From contig NZ_SNXB01000007.1 of NCBI RefSeq assembly GCF_004362055.1, positions 1 to 64,000 on the forward strand: DNA of 64,000 nucleotides. Reading direction: 5' to 3'. The notes below the pieces were generated by a model. That model was not told the DNA's origin. It saw nothing but the letters and a program-made list of their open reading frames with translations, and ran no database searches. Position 1 is the stretch's first letter; every line of letters begins with the position of its first letter. This document shows positions 49,142 through 58,006 of this stretch, in pieces. Position numbers and translations under genes: made by a program. Origin of the DNA: Flavobacterium sp. 245 (GTDB lineage Bacteria; Bacteroidota; Bacteroidia; Flavobacteriales; Flavobacteriaceae).

Positions 49142-51424
49142 TTATTTTGAAGTTGAGTAAGAATATGGAAAAGCGTCTTTAGAAGTTCCTCTTTGCAAAT
49201 TAGGCTCTGCCGACATATCGAAATTTAATTCACCGCCTTTTAAAACTTCAAAATGATTGATGAAATTTTTTGAATATGAAGCGTTGTTCCATTTTAAATC
49301 CTTTACATATTTATTGGTTTCCGAATTTTTTGAAGCGTTGATAATAAGCTGTTTTCCGTTTTCTAGATTCAAAGTCAGCTTTTTAAACAATGGCGCGCCC
49401 AAAACATATTCGTCTGTTGCTGGACAAACCGGATAAAATCCCATCGCAGAGAAAATATACCAAGCCGAAGTCTGCCCGTTGTCTTCATCGCCACAATAAC
49501 CGTCAGGAGTTGGTTTGTATAAACGATTCATCACTTCTCTTGACCAATATTGTGTTTTCCACGGTTCGCCTGCATAATTGTACAAATAAATCATATGCTG
49601 AATTGGCTGATTTCCGTGCGCATATTGTCCCATATTCATGATCTGCATTTCGCGAATTTCATGAATAACAGCGCCATAATAACTGTCGTCAAAAATTGGA
49701 GGCGTTGTAAAAACGGCATCTAATTTTTCAGTAAATTTTTTCTGGCCACCCATTAAATCAATCAAACCTTGAATATCATGAAAAACACTCCAGCTGTAAT
49801 GCAATGCATTTCCTTCTGTAAAAGCATCTCCCCATTTAAACGGATTAAAATTCGCAGGGAAACTTCCGTCTTTATTACGACCGCTCATCCAGCCAATTGA
49901 CGGATTATAGAGATTTTTGTAATTCAGCATTCGTTTTTCGAATAAACTGATTTCTTTCTTCGGGCGATTTAAGGCTTTCGCCAATTTCCAAATCGCAAAA
50001 TCATCGTAGGCATATTCTAAAGTCCTAGCCGCATTCTCGTTAATTTTTACATCATAAGGAACGTAACCAAGTGTATTGTAATAAGAAACTCCTTTTCTTC
50101 CAACAGCTTCTAATGGACCTTCATTATTTGCTCCGTGAAGTAAAGCTTCATACAACGTATTGATATCATAACCACGTAATCCTTTAATGTAAGCCTCAGA
50201 AACTACAGAAGCCGAATTATTCCCAACCATTACATTTCTAAATCCAGGACTTGACCATTCTGGTAAAAACCCGCCTTCTTTATAATCGTTGATCAAACCT
50301 TCCTGCATTTCTTTATTTATTGAAGGATAAACCAAATTCAATAGCGGATATAACGCTCGGAAAGTATCCCAAAAACCAGTTCCCGCATACATATATCCTG
50401 GCAAAACATTCCCATTATACGGACTGTAATGTACAATTTCTCCTTTGGCGTTTATTTCATATTGTTTTTGAGGAAAACAAGCTGCACGGTACAAACAGGA
50501 ATAAAATGTCTGTAATTGTTCTTCGTTACTGCTTTCTGCTGTCAATTTACCTAAAACTTTATTCCATTCTTTTTTAGAAGCCGCAACTGTTTCATTAAAA
50601 GAAGCATTTCCTAATTCTTTTAAATTAAGTGCAGCCTGTTCTGGACTTATAAAAGAGGAAGCCACTTTTACATTGACAATTTCTCCTTTTTTAGTTTTAA
50701 AACTTACAACTGCTCCTGCGTGATTATCCTGCAATTCTAATTTTTCTTTTTGCAAGCCTGCATCGTTCCAAGTCGAATTTGATGCAAAAGGTTTATCGAA
50801 AACTAAAACAAAATAATTTTTAAAATTAGTTGGAACACCTCCGCTGTTACGCGTTGTATAACCAATAATTTTGTTTTCTGAAGGAATAATTTTTATGTAT
50901 GAACCTTTATCAAAAGCATCAATTACAATCGAAGACTGCTCATTTTCTGGAAATGTAATTTGAAAATGTGCCGCTCTTTCTGTTGCTGTAATTTCTGTCT
51001 TTACATCATAATCAGCCAAATAAACGCTGTAATAATATGGTTTTGAGACTTCTGCTTTATGACTGAACCAGCTTGCTCTATCCGCTTCCGCGAAAGCCAA
51101 TTTACCCGTTACGGGCATAATCGAAAACTGTCCGTAATCGTTCATCCAAGGCGATGGCTGATGCGTTTGTTTAAACCCTCTAATTTTCTCGGCCGTATAA
51201 ATATAGGCCCATCCATCACCCATTTTTCCGGTTTGCGGCGTCCAGAAATTCATTCCCCAAGGTCTGCAGATTGCTGGATAAGTATTTCCGTTAGATAGAC
51301 TGTGCAACGATTGTGTTCCCATTAACGGATTTACATATTCTGCTGGATCTAATGGTTTAACCTGTGCATTTGCGGCAACAAAACAATGCATCAATCCTAA
51401 AAAAATTAAACTCTTTATTTTCAT
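49142..51424 (-). CDS. GH92 alpha-mannosidase, copy A, 760 aa
   Basis: Signal peptide at residues 1-20 (HCFVAANA). Family features: YVNPLMGTQS start, a calcium-binding two-domain fold, TGFWDTFRALYPLL, TEGNALHYSW with E537 as probable acid, and GYCGDEDNGQTSAWYIFSAM with the Asp base region. GH92 cleaves alpha-1,2/1,3/1,4-mannosidic bonds with inversion. Compared with the second copy at 51558, the motif QYAQGNEPNHH is changed to QYAHGNQPIQH (Q606) and EGNAWQYTW to EGNALHYSW, which should alter the +1 subsite. So the two copies probably have different linkage preferences. Confidence 0.93.
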   Translation of the reverse strand: MKIKSLIFLGLMHCFVAANAQVKPLDPAEYVNPLMGTQSLHSLSNGNTYPAICRPWGMNFWTPQTGKMGDGWAYIYTAEKIRGFKQTHQPSPWMNDYGQFSIMPVTGKLAFAEADRASWFSHKAEVSKPYYYSVYLADYDVKTEITATERAAHFQITFPENEQSSIVIDAFDKGSYIKIIPSENKIIGYTTRNSGGVPTNFKNYFVLVFDKPFASNSTWNDAGLQKEKLELQDNHAGAVVSFKTKKGEIVNVKVASSFISPEQAALNLKELGNASFNETVAASKKEWNKVLGKLTAESSNEEQLQTFYSCLYRAACFPQKQYEINAKGEIVHYSPYNGNVLPGYMYAGTGFWDTFRALYPLLNLVYPSINKEMQEGLINDYKEGGFLPEWSSPGFRNVMVGNNSASVVSEAYIKGLRGYDINTLYEALLHGANNEGPLEAVGRKGVSYYNTLGYVPYDVKINENAARTLEYAYDDFAIWKLAKALNRPKKEISLFEKRMLNYKNLYNPSIGWMSGRNKDGSFPANFNPFKWGDAFTEGNALHYSWSVFHDIQGLIDLMGGQKKFTEKLDAVFTTPPIFDDSYYGAVIHEIREMQIMNMGQYAHGNQPIQHMIYLYNYAGEPWKTQYWSREVMNRLYKPTPDGYCGDEDNGQTSAWYIFSAMGFYPVCPATDEYVLGAPLFKKLTLNLENGKQLIINASKNSETNKYVKDLKWNNASYSKNFINHFEVLKGGELNFDMSAEPNLQRGTSKDAFPYSYSTSK

Positions 51425-51557
51425 AATTATATTTTATATGCTTTAAGCTTTAGGCAATACGCTTTAAGCTAAAAACTGTGACTCAAGAATAAGTGATTCT
51501 ATACCTGCAAGATCTCAAAACCTTGTCTGAAAACTGTAACTGAAAACTGAAAACGCT

Positions 51558-53834
51558 CTAAAGAGGTCTATCCGATTTCTTTACTCCAAAAGTTGCAGAT
51601 GGTTTGCTCCCCATAAACAATTTCAATTCTCCTCCTTTTACAATCATATCTTGTGTGATATACGATTTTGTATAAGGTTTTCCATTGTATTCTGCTTTTT
51701 GAATATAGATATTAGTTGCGCTGTTATCAATTGCTTTTATTGAAAATGAAATTCCGGCTTTATGATGAATTACTGCCGAATTTACAAACGGACTTCCTAA
51801 AACGTAAACTCCATTTGCAGGATTAACCGAATAAAATCCCATTGAAGATAAAACATACCAAGCCGACATTTGTCCTAAATCTTCATTACCGCACAATCCG
51901 TCTGGTTTTGTTGAGTAGAATTTATCGTCGATTTCACGAATTAATTTTGCCGTTTTCCATGGCTGTCCAGCAAATGCATACAAGTACGGAATATGATGAT
52001 TTGGTTCATTTCCTTGCGCATATTGACCGATTAAACCGCTAATATCTGGAGAAATTTCTTCCCCTTCTACTTTATCTGTAATTAGAAAAAGTGAATCTAA
52101 TTTAGCCAAAAATTTGCTTTCGCTTCCAAATAATTCAATTAAACCATAAGGATCTTGTGGCACTAGCCACGTATATTGCCACGCATTTCCTTCGACATAA
52201 TCATCTTTACGGTGCGCCGATGAAAGCGGATTAAATGGTGTTCTCCAATTTCCGTCAGTCAATTTACCGCGCATAAACTGTGTTTCTTTATCAAAATAAA
52301 GTTTGTACAAATTGGCTCTTTTTATAAAGTAATTATAATCTTCAGTCTTATTTAAAGATTTTGCCACTTGTGCAATGCAATAATCATCAATAGCATATTC
52401 TAAAGCATTCCCGACAGTTTCCAGCATTTTATCCGCAGGAATATATTCTAATTTTTGAACATAATCCATTCCGTCACGTGTTTGCATGGCTGTTTTTTTC
52501 ATTGCTTCGTAGGCCAAAGCCACATCATAATCGCGATATCCTTTTAAGTAGGCGTCCGCAATTACAGCGATCGAATGATTTCCGTTCATTGTATTGGTTT
52601 CATTGCCCATTAAATGCCAAACCGGTAATCTTCCTTGTTGCTGGTAAATTGCCAAAAATGATTTTACAATATCATTAATTTTATCTGGCTGCGTAATAGT
52701 ATATAAAGGATGAAGTCCGCGGTAAGTATCCCAAAGTGAGAAAGTCGTGTAATTTGTAAAATTTGCTTTTTCGTACACTTTTTTATCTGTTCCTCTATAA
52801 TCTCCATTGACATCATTAAAAATTGAAGGCGCAAACATGGTGTGATACAAAGAAGTATAAAAAACTTTCATTGTTTTATCATTTCCAGTAATCTGGATTT
52901 TATTTAGCTCTTTGTTCCATTTTGAAGCAGCTGTTTTAACCGTTTGATCAAAATCCCAATTCGGAATCTCGGCTTTTATATTCGCGGAAGCATTCTCATA
53001 ACTTACTGGCGAAATTCCAACCTTTACCAAAACCTGTTTGTTTTTTAAAGTTGCAAAATCGATAACTGCCTTCATTTTCAAACCTTCGCCTTCATTTCCA
53101 TTTACAGCAGTTTTATCATCGTATAGAGCCAAATTCGAAATTGGTTCAGAAAATTCGATTGTAAAGTAAACGCGCTGATCTGCCGCCCAGCCAGCTGAAA
53201 AACGATAACCAGCAAGTGTAGTTTCATTTATCTTTTTGATAAATGTTTTTACTGGTTTATCCCATCCAATTCCGTCAGCAAGATCTAATAAAACGTGATT
53301 ATCATTGGCAGCATTAAAAGTGTATTTATGAAACCCCACTCTTTCACTGGCGGTTAGTTCGGCTTTGATTTTATACTTATCCAATAAAACACTGTAGTAT
53401 CCTGGTTTGCTTACTTCATTTTCATGAGAAAAATAAGAACCATAACCATTTACCATATCTTCTTTTGTCCCTTTAAACAAAGGCACTTTTCCTGAAACTG
53501 GAAGCAACAGTATATCGTTTAAATCGCCAATTCCCGTACCGCTCAAATGCGTATGCGTAAAGCCTAAAACAGTGTTGCTTGCATAATTATAACCACTGCA
53601 CCAATCCCAGCCTTCAAATATATTTACAGGACCTAATTGAATGGCTCCAAAAGGAACATTCGCCCCAACAAAAACGTGACCGTGGCCTGCTGATCCAATC
53701 AACGGATTTACATACTTTGTGTAATCTACATTATTTTGGTTTGCTTTGTTTTTCTGCGCATCAACAGGATTTGCAAAAAACAAGTTTAAAGCGAAAATAC
53801 CGCTAAAAGCTATTTTGGTATATTTTGTAAACAT
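51558..53834 (-). CDS. GH92 alpha-mannosidase, copy B, 758 aa
   Basis: Signal peptide at residues 1-27 (ending NPVDAQ). Canonical GH92: DYTKYVNPLIGSAGHGHVFV, NVPFGAIQLGPVN, GFTHTHLSGTGIGDLNDILL, WDTYRGLHPLY, EGNAWQYTW (E548), AQGNEPNHHIPYLY (E610) and GNEDLGQMSAWYVLSSMGFY (D652). The intact GNEPxHH motif is that of the common alpha-mannosidases. It acts in the periplasm on imported mannosides with copy A and GH125. 133 bp of degenerate repeats separate it from copy A, so internal regulation is possible. Confidence 0.94.
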   Translation of the reverse strand: MFTKYTKIAFSGIFALNLFFANPVDAQKNKANQNNVDYTKYVNPLIGSAGHGHVFVGANVPFGAIQLGPVNIFEGWDWCSGYNYASNTVLGFTHTHLSGTGIGDLNDILLLPVSGKVPLFKGTKEDMVNGYGSYFSHENEVSKPGYYSVLLDKYKIKAELTASERVGFHKYTFNAANDNHVLLDLADGIGWDKPVKTFIKKINETTLAGYRFSAGWAADQRVYFTIEFSEPISNLALYDDKTAVNGNEGEGLKMKAVIDFATLKNKQVLVKVGISPVSYENASANIKAEIPNWDFDQTVKTAASKWNKELNKIQITGNDKTMKVFYTSLYHTMFAPSIFNDVNGDYRGTDKKVYEKANFTNYTTFSLWDTYRGLHPLYTITQPDKINDIVKSFLAIYQQQGRLPVWHLMGNETNTMNGNHSIAVIADAYLKGYRDYDVALAYEAMKKTAMQTRDGMDYVQKLEYIPADKMLETVGNALEYAIDDYCIAQVAKSLNKTEDYNYFIKRANLYKLYFDKETQFMRGKLTDGNWRTPFNPLSSAHRKDDYVEGNAWQYTWLVPQDPYGLIELFGSESKFLAKLDSLFLITDKVEGEEISPDISGLIGQYAQGNEPNHHIPYLYAFAGQPWKTAKLIREIDDKFYSTKPDGLCGNEDLGQMSAWYVLSSMGFYSVNPANGVYVLGSPFVNSAVIHHKAGISFSIKAIDNSATNIYIQKAEYNGKPYTKSYITQDMIVKGGELKLFMGSKPSATFGVKKSDRPL

Positions 53835-53930
53835 ATATTCTTTTTATTATGACTTGCGTAATTGCCCACTGATGAAGCGGATTAAACTGATTTACGCCGA
53901 TATTTTTTTATTTTAGAACTTTAAAACTTT

Positions 53931-54064
53931 GAGGAGACGCACTGCTGTGCGCCTCTACAGAAAATCTTTGTCACTTTGTCACTTTGTCTCTTTGTCTCTT
54001 TGTCTCTTTGTCTCTTTCTCAAAAAAACTTAGAATCTTAGTAACTTAGAACCTTAGTATCTTTG
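53931..54064. repeat. Palindrome and tandem-repeat cluster
   Basis: Between the GH92 copy B and GH2 genes lie a palindrome GAGGAGACGCAC-TGCT-GTGCGCCTC (53931-53955), then six copies of an octamer TTTGTCTC/TTTGTCAC (53966-54020), then a double ACTTAGAA.CTTAGTA word (54027-54064). These resemble the repetitive words scattered in Flavobacterium genomes (recollection). It has no coding potential. Confidence 0.6.
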
Positions 54065-56041
54065 TAAAACCTCATAAAGCGAATAAACTTTCAAAACTGG
54101 TTTCTCAATTTTGCCTTCAAACGTGATTATTTTTTCTTCTCCTGGTTTTAAATCGAAATAATTATCGCTCCATTTTCCTGTATAGCCTTTTATGGAAACA
54201 TTTACATATTTAGCTAACTTCGATGCTTTTAAAACTACTTCATTTCCTTTTATTTCCCAAGTAATTTTTGGGTCTTCCAATTTTAAATCAATCGGACGTG
54301 TTAAATCTATTTCTGGTGTTTTATCATCTCTGTAGGCTTCTTTCATGGCGTACCAAGCGGCTTTTGGCTGACGGTCATAATAATCGGTCACGCTCCAGCT
54401 TGCTACCGGCCAGCAATCATTAAGCTGCCAAACCAAAGTTCCCATATTATAAGGCACTTTTGAACGATGAATTCCGATAATATTTTTCAGAGAATAATAT
54501 TGCAGACATTGTGTGAGATAGGTATAATCCTCAACATTCATCTTTTTTATTTTGGTTGAATCGATGAAATAGCGGTTCAAATACGAATCTAATTTCATGA
54601 ATCCTTTACCCGCTTTTTGATGCGCTTCTAAAATATCGGAATATAAATATCGGTCTTCCGGCAACGTAATTCTTTCCATTGAAGAATAATTTGGCATTGC
54701 CTGCATTCCGTATTCACTCACAAAACGGCCTGTTTTTTTCTGAACCGCTTCTACATCTTCTAATCCCCACCAAGTTCCCCAATAGTGGCTGTCGCCTTCT
54801 GTTAGACTTTCAGGTCTTGACCAGTGAAATCGTGGCGAAGAACTAATATACGGACGTTTATTGTCTACCTCTTTCACCCATTTTGGAATACTGTCTTGAA
54901 ACAAGCGAACATAATCTTTCCATAAACGAGTCGAATCTTGTTTAGACATATTCATGCTTTTTTGCCAGCCCCAGTTTTTAAAAGCTTCATCGGCTTCGTT
55001 GTTGCCACACCATAAAACAATACTCTTATGATGGCGAAGGCGTTTTACCTGATATTGCACTTCTTTTTTTACATTGTCAAAAAAAGCGTCATCTCCCGGC
55101 ACCATTGTTCCGGCGAACATAAAATCCTGCCAAACGTAAATTCCGTTTTTATCACATAAATCATAAAAATAATCATCTTCATAAATACCACCACCCCAAA
55201 CACGAAGCATGTTCATATTGGCATCTTTTGCCATACCAATTACTTTTTCGTATTCCTTTTTAGTTACTCGCGAAAGAAAAGCATCTGACGGAATATAATT
55301 TGCCCCTTTCATGTAAACCGGCTTTCCATCAATTTTAAAAAAGAAAGTTTTTCCAAGATTATCCGGCTGTTGTACTAATTCAATTTTACGATCCAAAATA
55401 TACGGTTTCTCGGGCGTTTTTTTATCATAAACTTCTAAACGCGGTGTTTTCCAAATACCACAAGTAGTGAATTTTGGTCCCCAATCCCAGCCAAAATGAT
55501 ATTGCGCTTTACGCACATAAGCACGAGGATTATCTGGAATTACAAAAGGAAGGTCTTTTTTTGCCAAAGAATCAACTACATTTTGTGCCGATTTGAAAAC
55601 GATAACCAAATCATTATTTCCAGATTTCAAAAGTTTTTTGACATCAACCCGCCACTGACGAAACATATTATCTGCTTTCAAAACTTCTTTATTATTCAGA
55701 TAAACAGTTGCGTATGTATCTAGTCCATCAAAAACTAATTCGGCATTTTTCTTTTTTAATATCGTTGAAGTTACTTGAAAAGTGGTTTTGTATTCCCAAT
55801 CTTTTTTCTCAATCCAAACCAGTTTTTTTTCATTGTCTCTGTAAAATGGATCTGGAATTGTTTTATTATTCAACAAATCAGTATGGACTTCACCGGGAAC
55901 TGTCGCCGGAAACCATTTTGCAGTTTTTGTTTCACGGAATTGCCAACCCGTTTTTATATCTATATTTTGAGCATATGCGGCAGATAAAAAACTTGCCGCA
56001 AAAATGCTCAAAAACCAATAAACTCTCTTTAAATGTTTCAT
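54053..56041 (-). CDS. GH2 beta-mannosidase lacking the usual second domain, 662 aa
   Basis: Signal peptide at residues 1-24. N-terminal sugar-binding domain (WFPATVPGEVHTDLLNNKTI, FDGLDTYATVYLNN, AQYHFGWDWGPKFTTCGIWK) to about residue 205. TIM barrel from GANYIPSDAFL with acid/base E349 in LWCGNNEAD and nucleophile E443 in VSEYGMQ, then a short C-terminal domain. Exported beta-mannosidases of this type have about 810-860 residues, with an Ig-like domain of about 150 residues between these two parts. Here only ~15 residues (KTPEKPYILDRK) stand in its place, with the frame open. It would cleave the Man-beta-1,4-GlcNAc bond of the N-glycan core. Whether the shortened enzyme folds and works is unknown. 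Confidence 0.9.
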   Translation of the reverse strand: MKHLKRVYWFLSIFAASFLSAAYAQNIDIKTGWQFRETKTAKWFPATVPGEVHTDLLNNKTIPDPFYRDNEKKLVWIEKKDWEYKTTFQVTSTILKKKNAELVFDGLDTYATVYLNNKEVLKADNMFRQWRVDVKKLLKSGNNDLVIVFKSAQNVVDSLAKKDLPFVIPDNPRAYVRKAQYHFGWDWGPKFTTCGIWKTPRLEVYDKKTPEKPYILDRKIELVQQPDNLGKTFFFKIDGKPVYMKGANYIPSDAFLSRVTKKEYEKVIGMAKDANMNMLRVWGGGIYEDDYFYDLCDKNGIYVWQDFMFAGTMVPGDDAFFDNVKKEVQYQVKRLRHHKSIVLWCGNNEADEAFKNWGWQKSMNMSKQDSTRLWKDYVRLFQDSIPKWVKEVDNKRPYISSSPRFHWSRPESLTEGDSHYWGTWWGLEDVEAVQKKTGRFVSEYGMQAMPNYSSMERITLPEDRYLYSDILEAHQKAGKGFMKLDSYLNRYFIDSTKIKKMNVEDYTYLTQCLQYYSLKNIIGIHRSKVPYNMGTLVWQLNDCWPVASWSVTDYYDRQPKAAWYAMKEAYRDDKTPEIDLTRPIDLKLEDPKITWEIKGNEVVLKASKLAKYVNVSIKGYTGKWSDNYFDLKPGEEKIITFEGKIEKPVLKVYSLYEVLQRY

Positions 56042-56091
56042 TTTAACTGAATACTAAATTATTATCGACTCCAATTGATCGCCGGCAGAGT

Positions 56092-56123
56092 GAGAAGTGC
56101 AATTGACCGCAATTGCGCTTCTC
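56092..56123 (-). other. 14-bp hairpin in the leader of the beta-mannosidase gene
   Basis: Arms GAGAAGTGCAATTG and CAATTGCGCTTCTC around the loop ACCG pair over 14 bp with one G-T wobble. It lies 51-82 bp upstream of the start codon. On the minus strand it is not followed by a T run, on the plus strand by TTTTAGG. It could be an mRNA-stabilising or attenuator-type structure, or a minor repeat. Confidence 0.5.
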
Positions 56124-56408
56124 TTTTAGGTTTGCATTTTAGAATAAAAGTAACTAACAAAATATCCAGAAATAATTTCCCTTTTTACGGCTGCCAAGCT
56201 TTGATTTATTTTAGATTGTAGATTTCTGATTTTTAGATTCATCTTTCTTAAAAAATCATTATCATCCTATTATATTCTTTTGAAAATAATCTCATCTTTT
56301 TCAGCATACGCATTGTATCGTCTGCGAAAAAAATGATTTTGAAAACTGGCGAATAAATGGCTGACAAAACTCTTCTAATTTAATGAAAATCAAAATAGAA
56401 ATAAAAAA

Positions 56409-56443
56409 TAAGCCGGGAGGTACAGGTATTCCTACCCGGCTTA
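56409..56443 (-). terminator. Terminator after susD of PUL 2
   Basis: 9-bp GC-rich stem TAAGCCGGG / CCCGGCTTA with a 17-nt loop that can pair further, followed on the minus strand by TTTTTTAT. It lies 30 bp beyond the stop at 56473 and separates susCD from the enzyme genes. Confidence 0.85.
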
Positions 56444-56472
56444 ATTCAACTAACTAACCAATATTTAAAAAC

Positions 56473-57990
56473 TTATTGCTTATCCCACCAAATTCTGGTT
56501 GTCATTAAATCCAACCCTTGGCGCGAAATTGCTTCTTTATAATTTGCAGCGTTTGTAATTAATTCTGACTGATCATAAATTAATCTTCTCGGAATTGTTC
56601 CTTTAGTTTCTCCAGCAGGATCATTTACAGGAACTAAAACTGGATATCCAGTTCTTCTGTATTCAGAAAATGCTTCAAAACCATTAAATAACAATACAAT
56701 CCATTTTTGAGTAATAATCTGCTCAATTTTTTGTGCCTCAGTTCCGGCAGCTTTAAACGGATTTGCCGTTATATAAGTGTTGTATTCAGCAAGTGAAACA
56801 GCAGGTACTTTGTCTCCAAAAATCACTAAAACTTCCATCGCAGCTCTAACACCGTCTTCGTATAATTTTTGTGCTGTTCCGCCAACATTCCATCCTTTTA
56901 CTGCTGCTTCTGCCAAGATAAATTTAACTTCGGCATATGACATAATTAAAGTTGGAGCGTCTAAACGCAATACTGTAGAAGTATTTGGATCTGAAAACAG
57001 TTTTTTGTCTCCTCCAGGAAATTCCTTTGCATCATTTGCAAGACCTTGCTGGCTTGCAGGATTATTGTTTCCTGTCGCTTCTAGTTTTGCATAAATACGT
57101 AAACGAGGATCATTTGTGTTTTTCAATAAATCAATAAAGGTTTTGCTGTATTTTGTATTTGCATCTCCTCCGTTCAAATCATTTCTAACCCAAGATGACG
57201 TAATTGGATTTGTTTTAACTCCCTGTGGTCCTGCATCATGTTTCAAAACAAGACTATCATCATTTGAAGTAAAAACACCTTTTGCAACTGCTTTTTCAAC
57301 ATATTGTTTTGCTTTTGCAGGGTTAACTTTAGACAAACGCATTGCTACTCTTAACATTAAAGAATTAGCAAGTTTTTTCCATTTTGCAACATCACTTTGG
57401 TAGTACAAATCGGCGTTGCCTACAAATGCTTTATTTGCATCTAAAGCATCTCCAGCTTCGTCTAATTCTTTCAAAAGGTCATTGTAGATCGCTTCTTGTG
57501 TGTCATATTTTGGGGCAAAAATATTTCCGTTATATCCTTTTCCTGCTTCGAAATAAGGAATCTCACCATAAGTATCTGTCAATTTTTGGAACAAGAAAAC
57601 TTTCATGATTCGGCATGCCTGAATTGCATTTGTGTTTTCTGGAGCATCTTTAATAACCGACATCAATTGAAAAATTTGATTCAGTCCTTTTCCATATGAT
57701 TCACCAAAAAGAGAACCCGAATATTCAGAAGAATAGGTGTATTTTGAACCCGGTCCTCCTAATGAAGAAAAGTGTTGCACGATTTGAGCCGCGTATGCAT
57801 TGTTTCCTCTAGTGTTTGAATAATCCTGACCATCAACATAAATTTCAGCAAGTGTGAACATTGATTTTACAGCCGGATCAGTCAAAGCATTTGGATTCGT
57901 ATTCATTTCTTCGAATCCTTTGTCGCAGCCTGTTAATGTCATTGCACTAACAATTGCGATACAAAATATTTTTATATATCTATTTTTCAT
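56473..57990 (-). CDS. susD: SusD/RagB family lipoprotein of PUL 2, 505 aa
   Basis: Lipoprotein signal with Cys22 (MTLTGCDKGF). The start GFEEMNTNPNALTDPAVKSM is typical of the SusD_RagB subgroup that begins with NPN(A/N). KVFLFQKLTDTYGEIPYFEA, DLLKELDEAGDALDANKAF, LILAEAAVKGW and the end TTRIWWD are further signatures. It differs clearly from the SusD of PUL 1, so it is not a recent duplicate. It binds glycans at the surface and works with the SusC at 58007, from whose stop it starts 16 bp away. A mannose glycan is expected from the context. Confidence 0.94.
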   Translation of the reverse strand: MKNRYIKIFCIAIVSAMTLTGCDKGFEEMNTNPNALTDPAVKSMFTLAEIYVDGQDYSNTRGNNAYAAQIVQHFSSLGGPGSKYTYSSEYSGSLFGESYGKGLNQIFQLMSVIKDAPENTNAIQACRIMKVFLFQKLTDTYGEIPYFEAGKGYNGNIFAPKYDTQEAIYNDLLKELDEAGDALDANKAFVGNADLYYQSDVAKWKKLANSLMLRVAMRLSKVNPAKAKQYVEKAVAKGVFTSNDDSLVLKHDAGPQGVKTNPITSSWVRNDLNGGDANTKYSKTFIDLLKNTNDPRLRIYAKLEATGNNNPASQQGLANDAKEFPGGDKKLFSDPNTSTVLRLDAPTLIMSYAEVKFILAEAAVKGWNVGGTAQKLYEDGVRAAMEVLVIFGDKVPAVSLAEYNTYITANPFKAAGTEAQKIEQIITQKWIVLLFNGFEAFSEYRRTGYPVLVPVNDPAGETKGTIPRRLIYDQSELITNAANYKEAISRQGLDLMTTRIWWDKQ

Positions 57991-58006
57991 CTTTCAATTT
58001 TTATGA

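Larger units (their letters stand above)
56042..56472. other. Intergenic region upstream of the beta-mannosidase gene
   Basis: 431 bp. It holds a long hairpin (56092-56123) in the leader and the susD terminator (56409-56443). The gene must have a promoter here; a clear TAnnTTTG pair was not found. The rest shows nothing recognisable. Confidence 0.4.

Noticed and set aside
49142..51424. Loss of the catalytic acid in GH92 copy A (GNQP instead of GNEP), which would suggest a mannose-1-phosphate uncapping enzyme
   Set aside because: By position the catalytic acid is the Glu of the EGNA motif, which is present (E537). The Q606 change concerns another conserved motif and was kept only as a specificity remark.
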